A stretch of 64,000 nucleotides of DNA from Caecitellus pseudoparvulus (taxonomy: Eukaryota; Bigyra: Bicosoecida), in NCBI GenBank assembly GCA_965644315.1, contig CBFFRQ010000084.1:1-64000 (forward strand), in the 5' to 3' direction. Under the pieces are notes generated by a model, which searched no databases, was not told the DNA's origin, and worked only from the letters and a program-made list of their open reading frames with translations. The position numbers were made by a program, and so were the translations under genes. Of this stretch, positions 50,593 through 59,522 are shown piece after piece (the stretch's first letter is position 1; the number at the start of each line of letters is the position of its first letter).

Positions 50593-53292
50593 ATGGCTGC
50601 TGCAGCGCCGACAGCTCCATCAGGGGCCATGATTCGAGAAGGATGGGTTCTTAAGAAGGCTGTCCGAACACTCTCCAAGAACAGGCACGTCTGCTTCGCG
50701 TGCGGGGTCGCGTCTGAGTGAGGGTGATGTGCTGCACTGCACTTTCTGTGCCCCAGGTGGAAGCGGCGCTGGCTTCAGCTCAGAGAGGAGACTCTCAGCT
50801 ACCACTCAAGCCCAACAAGTGGACCGATTCTCGTGCTGACCCGGGACAAAGCTGCAGGGGCTGAGCAGGTGCAAGAGTTCACGTCCCCCTCCCGAGAACT
50901 GGTCCTCAAGCTGCACACACGGGAGTACCCAGTGTTCATTGCTCCCAAGAGCAAAGCCGACCTAGAAGCGTGGAGCAATGCGTACTGTGGTGTGCTAGCC
51001 TGCAGCGGGGATGGTAGTGCTGTCGCTGATCGCAAGTCAATGCCTAAGCGCCCTTCGGGCTCTGTGCTAGGTGACCTGCCCAGCATCAACATTTCAGACG
51101 TTGTGATGATGGCAAAGCTGAGACTGGCAAGTGTGCACGGCTTCGGGAGGGGCGACTCGGGGCAGCTTGGAGTGGGTACCAAGGTGCTTTCAGGTGCGCC
51201 GAAACCTGCCAAGTGTTCCTCGTTGAAAGGCAAGCTGGCTGTGCAGCACATTTCAGTGGGACTGCAGCACTCTGCTGGGGTGACTATAGGAGGGCAGCTG
51301 CTCACGTGGGGGGCCAACGACTTCTTCCAGCTTGGAGAACCAAGCATTCCCAACACACTTCGGCCACAGCTTGTGTCGAGCCTGCGAAGGGTACAGGTGC
51401 GGTCAGTTGCTTGCGGTGCCCACCACACGCTGCTCTGCACGACTGAAGGACGAGTGTACGCGTGGGGGGAGAACACCTTCATGCAGTGCTCCGCCCTGGA
51501 GGGTACGGAGAATCGGGATGGGTCGGCCATCATTACGGTAGTGAAGAGCCCCACCGCCTTGAGCGCATTTGGACCCAGCAGCCCAGCTCTGGCATCCTGC
51601 GTCTTTGCTGGGCCTGCTGCCTCAGCTGTCGTGGACTCCCACGGAAGGGCATGGGTTTGGGGTTTGAATGAGTCGGGGCAACTTGGCCTGGGGTACCAGG
51701 GTGACGGCAGCGCGAGCGTCCAGCAAGCACTGCAAGATACTGACATGAAACTCGACTTTCGTGACCCTTTATTGCATCTACCGGCCTGTTTCCTCGTGCA
51801 GCAACCGACTGTGGTCAATGCGCCGTCAGTTGCAGGTCGTGCTATAACAAAGGTTGCGCTTGCGTTCAACTTCACTCTGTGGCAAGTCGTGAGTCAAGCA
51901 GAGTACATTCACATGCGCTGGCAAGCGTTTGCGGCGCCCTGGGCTGACAATGTCGGCGCTCCAGTGACTGACCTGACGCCTGAGATCGCCACAGCTCCGC
52001 CCTCCAAAGACCCAGCTGAAGTCGACCAGAGCGCCAGAGATCGCGAGACGCTATCTCCACCCGCCCCTTCATTCGGCTTGGACCCGTTCCGGGGCGCCCG
52101 CAGTGAGACGCAGCTGATGGTGTCTGGTCGGCCTGGCAGGTCGTACTACGTATGGGATGCCTGGCGACAGGTGACGAAGTTCGACACAACCGTACCATAC
52201 CTTGATCCACTCTTCGGCAAGGGGGCCGTGTGTTCAGATATTGCCACGGGCATCTGCCACGGTGCCATTGCCTCCCGAGGACGCATCTTCACCATCGGAC
52301 ATGGGTACCTCGGGCTCATGACTGGCTCTGCCTTGACCGAGCCGCTGCCCAATGCGCCATCTCACTTCGTGAACAGTGCTGAAGAGACGGGGCTGCTTGA
52401 TACAGACCGGGCTCAGGCCGTGGCAGAGTCCTGGTTCGCTGAGGAACCGGAGGAGGACAAGCTGAGGGAGGAAGTGGAGATGGGTGGCTGGCCAGCCGTG
52501 CTGCCGTACAGTGCGGAGCCGGGCTCATCCCAGGCTGCCTTCCACCCCTTGCTCTGCACAACGATGCAACTGGAAGGGGTGGTGCAAGTGGCCTGCGGCG
52601 AGCGGCACACAGTGGGACGCACCCGCGATGGGCGCATGTTCAGCTTTGGCTCGAACAGCGCTGGCCAGTTGGGCCTCGGAACATTCGTGACAGGGCTCTG
52701 CCCGGCAGTCTCGGCTAGTGTGCTCCGAGTGCCAGACATGGTGTACAGCAGCGTTGCAGCGGGAGGCCAGACGACCCTCAGCATAGTCGTCCGTGGCCAC
52801 AGTGTGGTGGAGTCTGCTGACCGGCGCCGCGCAAAGCAAGCCGCTCTCAAGTGGTGGGAGCGCACGCAGCGGCGCCTCAAGGGCTCCAGAGGCCAGCAGC
52901 GGCGCCTGTCCATGTTCGTCTACAGCGAACTGCAGGGCCTGTCCCTGGACGACTTTGCCGGGGGGGGAGCTGCAGCCTCCGAAACAAAGCCAGCCGCATC
53001 TCGCTCAGAGAAATCCCAGGCAAGGAGCCACCTTGCCTTTGGTGGCATCTCGGCTGACCCTGCTGGCACTGACACCGCAACGGAGTCCCTGGACGCGCTG
53101 GTGGGCTCCATGCTGGACAACGCAGGGCTGTTCGTCGCAGAAGAGTCAGAGGCACAGGCGCAAGAGCGGGAGCGCGCGGCAAACCCGAACTATCCATGGG
53201 AATGCCACCACGATGAAGACGGCAACCCATACTTCTACAACGTCGAAACGGAGGAGGCTCAGTGGGAGCCCCCCGCCTCTTGGAACCCTTGA
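50593..53292 (+). CDS. PH / RCC1-repeat / WW domain protein
   Basis: Exons 50593-50684 and 50757-53292 give 875 aa. The intron (72 nt) appears to use a GC donor: AACAG|gcacgt ... ccccag. The splice completes a PH domain: IREGWVLKKAVRTLSKNRWK, RRWLQLREETLSYH, and the terminal tryptophan helix LEAWSNAYCGVL. RCC1 propeller blades follow: VHGFGRGDSGQLGVG, LLTWGANDFFQLGE, VYAWGENTFMQ, AWVWGLNESGQLGLG and MFSFGSNSAGQLGLG. A C-terminal WW domain reads WECHHDEDGNPYFYN ending in WEPP. PH domains bind phosphoinositides, RCC1 propellers bind partners or GTPases, and WW binds Pro-rich motifs; the combination suggests a membrane-recruited scaffold or exchange factor. The CDS end overlaps the convergent gene. 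Confidence 0.85.
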
Positions 53293-54952
53293 GAACCCAA
53301 GCAGCCCCTCCCCATCGCCGACAGCGCCTCATCGTCCACTTGCTTGGGCGGCAAGGGGGGTCGATCAGCGACGCCCTTGGCTGTCATGGCAGCCGACACA
53401 GGCAAGTGCGAGCGCAAAGGTGGCGGGGGCCAAAAGTATTCCGCATCTGCGCTGTGCCCCTCTTTAACTGAATGCAAGTCTTTTCCAACTCCTTCAGGGA
53501 CCAGCCCTGCAGTGATCATGGCAGCCAGCCCCCTTGCCACGGCAGTTTTGGACTGGCACACCTGGCTTCGCTGTCCAAGAGCAGTCTGCAGCAGTTGCTG
53601 GAAATGCAGCATGGGCGTGTCTTCCCACACGACCACAACATTGGCCAGCATGCCTTCATGGTCTGTCGCACTGGCACTCGCCACGGCGTCAAGGATCGCC
53701 GGCACCAAGGGCGCCTCGGCCCAGCGTTGCCACGCGTCGCCGTCCGCCTCCACAGAACACTCGCCGTGCAGCATGGCTTGCTGAATGGCAGGGACAATGA
53801 ACCCCGGCACCTTCATCTGCTCAGGCTTCAAACTCGGCGAGGCTTCCATCCACTTGCTATGGCCCACGTTCCCACTGGCCAGTCGAGGGTCCAAAGTGAT
53901 GCACCCTTGTGCGTCGCGCCAGATGCAGACGTCCGTGTCACCCTCGACTGCCCCCTGGCCACTCCCAGGCAGAAGGTGAAGGACCCGCCGAGAGAACAGC
54001 TGATGGCTGACGAAAGCCGCAGTCAGGCGCCCTGCATCGCACTCCTCTGCAGGCAGACACAGTGCCAGCTGCATCTCCGCGGTAGTGTGGACTGGCATGC
54101 CTTGGGAGACTTCCTGAGGAGACAGCAGCCCAGGGGGGAGCACAGAGCCGGCCAGAACGCCGTCACGCATGAAGTGGACCACAGCGCTGGGTTTATCCTG
54201 CGCCACATTCAGCCCACCGGCTTGTGCGCCGGAGTGACGCTCGGGCTTGTGTTGCAGAACACCGGAGCACGTGTGGGACGCGGCTGCTTCGGCAGGGTCC
54301 TCCGGGAACAGGCAAGCATGCACAGCGGCCTCGGCGTGCAAACTCCCCCAGGGCAAGGTACGCTCGCCCTGCGTCACGTGGAATCCATGTGCGACAGGGG
54401 AAACGGACGTGCGCCGACAGCCAATGCGCACAAGCACGCCACTGGTGGCGCCCCGGCTCAGCACGCCGGGCAGGGCGGGCGACACAAAAGTGCAGAGCCG
54501 GACCTGTAGAGTCCCGCACGCCGCTGCATGCAGCGCAGCTAGCAGTGCTGTGGGCCGCCACGAGTCCGTGGCTATCACGAGGCCATGAGTGGCAGGCTGC
54601 ACGAGCGCCACTCTGCGCAGGGCCGAGAACGCCGCCATGGAACGCGAGCTTGCAAGAACTTCGATGCGCTTGACACTCACTGTGTGTACAACTCCTGCAG
54701 CCATGTGCTGAAGGACTGCTCGTAGGTCTCTCGGCTCTGGAGGCCGACCACTGCCGTGTCCATAACCCACTGTGAGACCAGCAGCGGGGGCAGATTTCGA
54801 ACGGAGACAACGCTTCCAACGTTCAGGGTGGGGCTTACTGGCGACCTGATGTGTTCAAGGAAGACTGGATCGTCGCTTTTGGTGACAATGCTGCCTACAT
54901 CTGACAAGTGCAGGACGATGGCTTTCTTCAACGGCTTTGGTCCGGCTGCCAT
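53259..54952 (-). CDS. Divergent actin-related protein, Arp10/Arp11-like
   Basis: Exons 54681-54952 and 53259-54612 are joined across a 68-nt intron (gtgagt ... gcgcag); 541 aa. The spliced frame has the order of an actin fold: an N-terminal IVLHLSDVGSIVTKSDDP, QVALVQPATHGLVIATDS with the following AALHAAACGTLQVRLCTF, then SGVLVRIGCRRTSVSPVAHG, which parallels the second phosphate loop and PV-x-EG of actins, and near the end LVPAILDAVASA followed by LANVVVVWEDTPMLHFQQLL, parallel to SI-x-N-L-V-x-GG-x-S-x-x-PGF. It lacks the conserved actin ATP-binding glycines, as in Arp10/Arp11 of the dynactin pointed end. The assignment rests on pattern matching and needs a profile search. The stop lies inside the convergent gene's last codons. 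Confidence 0.5.
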
Positions 54953-55639
54953 TGCGCAACGCGGGCGAAACGCCAGGCAATGGAAGCGGCACAAGCACGT
55001 TCCAGCACCGAATGAAGGCGTCGAAACCCAGGTGAAGCGATTCAAGACTATAAATTGATGCGCTGGATGCTGGGGATTTTGAAGATCTTCCCTCACGTGC
55101 TGTGGGTTCTGAGTCGGCAGTCGTGGCTGGCTCGGCAACTGCACGCAGAGCAGTCGGCTTCCTTTTCCAGCCACTCTAAAGGTGTCTGAAAACGTCACGG
55201 AGCCGATAGAACAGGAAAGGAGTTGGGATAGCTGTCTGGCACCCAGGGTGTCAGGTTTACGCCCTTTGGTTCCAGGTTTGCGCGAGGGCGCTGCCGTCCA
55301 GGCCAGCCAGCACGCGCTTTGTGAAGCTCCCTGAGGCCAGGCCAAAGAGACGCGTTGAATACCTCACAGACTGCACCAGGAACTAGTCTCTCACAGCTAG
55401 CGAGCAGCATGCCTGGCTGTTTATGCATGCTTCTCACATTGTGCGGGCAACGAGAAACAAGCGCGCGGTCCCGGCAAAACTTGAACGTCAAATATCTGAC
55501 CTCGTTGAGAAAAAGACTTCAGCCTCTAACCACCTGAGATAACCCTGGCACTTTACAGGCCGTGCTCTGCCCCCATCCTTGCCGAGAGCCCCTTCCGCTG
55601 GATTCTTGCGGCGAGTCAATTCTTTCGATTTCCGCAGAT
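54953..55639. other. Divergent intergenic region
   Basis: This 687-bp spacer separates the Arp-like gene (-) from the small orphan (+). The word GCGTTTCGCC lies just upstream of the minus-strand ATG (54965-54974). A CTATAAATTG element occurs at about 55049. No coding potential or RNA gene is convincing. Confidence 0.45.
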
Positions 55640-56281
55640 ATGTGGGGCGAGCGGTCTCACGTGGCTGCTCAAAAGCACATGTTTGACGTGCCCCACCTGC
55701 CTCACTACCGCAAAGACAGAAGACATACCTGGGCGAGTGTTGCAGAGCAAAGCGGGGCTCCGAAGCCGTTTCGGGGACAGTATCTGCAGTACACGCGGGC
55801 CACCTCCCTGCAGCCCAGCCACCCAATCGACATGTTCGGTGATTTCCAGGCCCGCAGGCACCGCAGGCCTGCGACAGATGCGGCACTCATGCAGACTCTT
55901 ACTGCTGGCTGCAGTGTCGTCGCAGGTGAGGGCTCTAAACAACATGCGCATGGCAGAGGCGTTGCTGCCGAGCACGAAGCGGGACAGGCGGAGTCCCCTC
56001 GATCGGCGAGCGAGCCCACAGCCTTGAAGTCGCCCACGAGAGATCAGCGCCGCCCAAGTGCAGCAGCGTTGGCTGCGATGGCGTATGCGGTGAGGGAATC
56101 GACCAAGCGTGTTGCAGCTGCGCCAAGCGCGTACGGGAGGTTTGGCGCCCCCAAAGTCCCAAAGTCACGCCGCTTGACGCCTGCCTTGCACCACTGCCAA
56201 ACAGTTTACTACGAGAGCACATCCACCATGGGTCTGACATCACCCCAGCGAGTGACGCAGTACACTTTCGGTGCCAAGTGA
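55640..56281 (+). CDS. Orphan small basic protein
   Basis: A single-exon frame of 213 aa from ATG 55640 (MWGERSHVAAQKHMFDVPHL). The first 70 residues are rich in aromatic and basic residues (HYRKDRRHTWASVAEQSG). The middle is Ala/Ser/Glu-rich and disordered, and the tail contains YGRFGAPKVPKSRRLTPALH and ends VTQYTFGAK. Short proteins of this kind are frequent among axonemal and microtubule-associated factors, but I see no motif that proves it. It converges with NME7, 43 bp apart. Confidence 0.5.
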   Translation: MWGERSHVAAQKHMFDVPHLPHYRKDRRHTWASVAEQSGAPKPFRGQYLQYTRATSLQPSHPIDMFGDFQARRHRRPATDAALMQTLTAGCSVVAGEGSKQHAHGRGVAAEHEAGQAESPRSASEPTALKSPTRDQRRPSAAALAAMAYAVRESTKRVAAAPSAYGRFGAPKVPKSRRLTPALHHCQTVYYESTSTMGLTSPQRVTQYTFGAK

Positions 56282-56323
56282 CAGTTGCAGGGGGTTGTGG
56301 CGCCGGTGGCAACGCAGGACAAT

Positions 56324-57779
56324 TCATTGCTGCTGCAGGACAGAGAAGAAGTACTCGCTTTCACTCGCCCCATCCTCAGGCAAGTCAGTGCAATGCAGTG
56401 CGTTCTTCACCGTGGACACGCCATACTTGGCGCGCAGTGTGTCTGGGCGAATCTGCTTGGCAATGTCAACGTCCCGCGGGCCCACGATGCGCCGCACGCG
56501 CTGCACTGCGTCTCGCCCCCGCACCTCCAGCGCAAGCAGCAGCCCATCGGACAGCTCAGCTGCCATGTCTCCGAATTCAGGCACGACGTGCTTGTACACC
56601 TCCAAAAACTCCTCCGCAGTGACCAGCTCCAGGTCGAACATTTGCAGGGCGGTCAGCGTGAGGGGCCCCGCTGCATCCCCCCCATCGTGCGTCGCAGCCA
56701 AGGCACGGCCCAGGTCCCGCAGCAGAGGCCCTGCCTGCCCCTTGGCCACGGCGTGGGGCAGCACTACCACGCTGGTGACCAGGTCGTCCATGGCCGCCGT
56801 CACCGCCCGGGCACTGGGGGCAGGCAGGGCAGAGGCACCGCCACCGCCACCAGCCGCCGCCGCCGCTGTGGCCTTGAAGCCCGTCACAGTCGTGTCGCCG
56901 AACTTGGGCAGAGCTCCCCCTGCCCGCCCTCTGTACCCGTCTCCGAAGAACGCGTCCAGGCAGCGCTCAGACTCAGCGGCAGAGGCGGCGCCCACGAGCG
57001 CTGCACCGGCATGCGCTGGGAGGGTAGCGGCCACAGTCCCCAGGATGGTGTCCCACTGCTGCACTGCGTCTGGGCCCACCACCTCCAGCGCCACGCTGAG
57101 GCCGTCGCACACGCCGCCAGGCACGACGTCGAACAGTGTTGCGGCGTCTGTGGCGGTCAAGCGAGCGCTGCGGGCGTTGGTGACCTTCAGGCCAGCTTCG
57201 TTGATTGCAGTCCACACGTCTCCCAGGAAGGGCACGGCGCCGGCTGTGAGCAGGGCAAAGGCTCTGCGCAGGGCGAGAGCAGGCCATGTGTGTGGGCAAG
57301 TCGGCGGAGCAGAGCGTGCAGCAACGCACCTCTCGGCGATTTTTCCGAGGGAAGTCCGAGTGAAATCGTTCTCGAAATCCAGCACTGTCATTTGGCGCCC
57401 GAAACTGCACAGCGTTGGCGGGGTGGAGGCACCTTGAGGTGTGCTGTCCGATGCATCATCGCACCATTGCCACGCACATGTTCAGCTTGGCACCGATGAA
57501 GAGGTCGTCCTCCTCAATGGAGGGGTACTTGATGCGCTTCAAGAACGTCTTTCGGTTCTTTGGCTCAAACTGTGCGGGGAAAGGGCCCATGTGGGTGCTG
57601 CTGCGGTGCCTTGGCCCCGGCGCTGGCGCTGAGCTGCGGTAATCGACGCCACTCACCAGCTCGACCTCGCCTTGCCCATCCATGCGCACGAAGTACGTGA
57701 GCTTGAAAAAGCGCTTCACCTCTGAAGCAGGATCCAGCCATTCCACCTTCAACGCGTATGAGTGCTTGATGTTCGCCAT
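56324..57779 (-). CDS. NME7: NME7-like protein: DM10 domain plus two NDK domains
   Basis: Three exons, 57478-57779, 57330-57404 and 56324-57263, give 438 aa; both introns (73 and 66 nt) have gtgcgt donors. The DM10 domain is clear: KNRKTFLKRIKYPSIEEDDL followed by FIGAKLNIFGRQMTVLDFEN across the first splice. The first NDK domain (LLTAGAVPFLGDVWTAINEA; LSVALEVVGPDAV) has lost both the KPDA and the N-x-x-HG catalytic signatures. The second keeps the family's hallmark ALHCTDLPEDG, with the catalytic histidine, plus ALEVRGRDAVQRVRRIVGP. NME7 is a component of axonemal doublet microtubules and of gamma-tubulin complexes. Its presence supports a flagellated organism. Confidence 0.88.
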
Positions 57780-58103
57780 GCTCCCTGTGCAGCCAGTGGT
57801 GGTCAGAGTGCTCAACTGCCAACCTGAACCAAACAACAATTCACTCTGAGTTGCTGCTAGGATGGGTGTCGTTGGGAGGGTGTTTTGACTGTGAGCTGGA
57901 GTTGTGCACGTGTAGCACTCTGTTTTGTCCAATTCAAGGGGTGAGCGCCACACAGCAAGGGCCGCGGCGTGACCAGCGCCAAGCCCTGAGCAAGCAACGC
58001 TGTCGTGCTTCACAAAAGCAGCAATTTCACCGCAGACAAACTGCCAAACACAGGCACCGTGTATGGAGCACGTGCATTCCAAGCTGACTCAGCGCCACGT
58101 GCA
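57780..58103. other. Intergenic region
   Basis: This 324-bp spacer is upstream of NME7 and downstream of the BIN4-like gene, both minus strand. No coding potential or RNA gene is seen. Confidence 0.4.
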
Positions 58104-59264
58104 TCACTTGCGCTTGCGCGGCCTACCCCGCCCCCGCTTCACTTGCCGTGTGGTGCCGATCATGCGTGGCTTCTTGGCCTTGTGCCCAGCACCGCCGCCA
58201 TCAGCGTCAGCCACCGCGTCGTGGACGTGGCTGGCCTCGTCCACGTCCGCAAAGGACAGGAGCTGGGCGATGGTACTGCCTTCCCCTTCGCCCCCCTGCA
58301 GCGCTCCGCCCATGGCTCCAATGACGCTTTCCAGGTGCTCCAGCTGCACGAAGTCATTCACGATACTCTCCACCTTGGCTTCTGACTTGCCGATGCCCAC
58401 GACCAGGTGCGTTGCACAGGGGACGATGGTGCCTGCGTAGCGGTGCCCTTGCAAGTCCAGGATCAAGCCGCTCTTGCTGCTGGTCAGCCTGCCCACGGCG
58501 CCAACGTCACCGCTCACGTCAAAAGCATCCCCAGCCCCATCTGCTTGAACCAGCACTGTCGTGCGGCCTGTTCGGCCGCCTCCTCGAGGCATGACCAAAG
58601 GCAGTTCAGAGGCGGGAACCCTGCTGCGTTGAGACGCCACGTTGCCGCTGCTGCCAGCCTTACTTGCTTCCTCACTCGCAGGAGGACCGTCTGAGCTGGA
58701 CGTCTTGTGCGAAGATGACTGTGTGGGGTTGCTATACTGCACAACAGCGGAAGCCGCCAGCTTTGCGGCATGAGAGTCAATCGCTGAAGCCTGAGTGGCA
58801 GAAGAGCTGCCTGACTGGGCAGCAGCCGCTAGCTGAGGTGATGCAGTGTGGCTTGGGAGAGAAGGGGTGTGATTTTCTTGGGGGGAGTCCATCACAGCCT
58901 TCGGGGAGTCCCTCGTTGGGCTCCTGGGACGTTTTCGGCGTGGAGACACTTGTGGCGTTTCGCCAGTCGACGAAACGCCAGGGCTTGCCATCCCTTCTGC
59001 TGTTCCCTCGCCGTCCAACACCTTCATCGCGCGCAAGACGTATTCCTTCACTTCCCCCTTTCGATGTGCAAATGAGCAGCCGTAGTGATCCTCCAGGGCC
59101 TGCGAAACGGAAAGGGAACCGAGTTCAAAACAGCGATGGCGCGGGGCATCGGCTGCGCTCCTGCCACGCACAAGCCTCAGCTGCTTCATACTCATGCTCT
59201 CTAGCTGGCACTTGCGCAGCAGCTTCATCACAGCCCGTTCCACTCGTTTGCCATCGGGCTCCAT
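58104..59264 (-). CDS. BIN4-like chromatin protein with DEK-C-like and AT-hook motifs
   Basis: One exon, 386 aa from ATG 59264. Residues 5-85 form a DEK C-terminal-like helical unit: RAVMKLLRKCQLESMSMKQL and LEDHYGCSFAHRKGEVKEYV. A Ser/Ala-rich disordered stretch follows. Residues 260-320 (VGRLTSSKSGLILDLQGHRY, AGTIVPCATHLVVGIGKSEA, KVESIVNDFVQLEHLE) resemble the conserved C-terminal block of plant BIN4, a partner of the topoisomerase VI complex. The protein ends in a perfect AT-hook core (KRGRGRPRKRK). DNA binding is therefore likely. BIN4 homology is from memory of the motif and is less certain than the AT hook. Confidence 0.5.
   Translation of the reverse strand: MEPDGKRVERAVMKLLRKCQLESMSMKQLRLVRGRSAADAPRHRCFELGSLSVSQALEDHYGCSFAHRKGEVKEYVLRAMKVLDGEGTAEGMASPGVSSTGETPQVSPRRKRPRSPTRDSPKAVMDSPQENHTPSLPSHTASPQLAAAAQSGSSSATQASAIDSHAAKLAASAVVQYSNPTQSSSHKTSSSDGPPASEEASKAGSSGNVASQRSRVPASELPLVMPRGGGRTGRTTVLVQADGAGDAFDVSGDVGAVGRLTSSKSGLILDLQGHRYAGTIVPCATHLVVGIGKSEAKVESIVNDFVQLEHLESVIGAMGGALQGGEGEGSTIAQLLSFADVDEASHVHDAVADADGGGAGHKAKKPRMIGTTRQVKRGRGRPRKRK
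58953..58980. repeat. Inverted GAAACGCC pair with 10-bp arms
   Basis: TGGCGTTTCG and CGAAACGCCA face each other across eight bases (CCAGTCGA), inside the coding sequence of the BIN4-like gene. Confidence 0.7.
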
Positions 59265-59514
59265 GCTGCGCTCCTTTGCCGTGTCCGACTCCTGAAGAGA
59301 ACTGCGGAGTGACAGCTGTGGTGCGCTTCGACGTGCTCCGCTGGCAATCTGATGCAGCGCAAAGAATTGATGTTAAAGCTCATCCTGGCTGGAAGCCTAC
59401 GTGTGCTTTGGGGGTCTTATGGGAATCTGTGTTTGTAGCAGTCTGGGGGGGTGCCTTCTGCAAGGGGCTTGCGGGCTTGGCGTGATGGCCTCAAGCCATC
59501 CTCACTCTTGCACA

Positions 59515-59522
59515 AGCGCGAC
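59515..59522. repeat. 8-bp target-site duplication, left copy
   Basis: AGCGCGAC directly precedes the left transposon end and is repeated exactly after the right end at 63662-63669. Eight bases is the hAT superfamily's duplication length. Confidence 0.92.
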
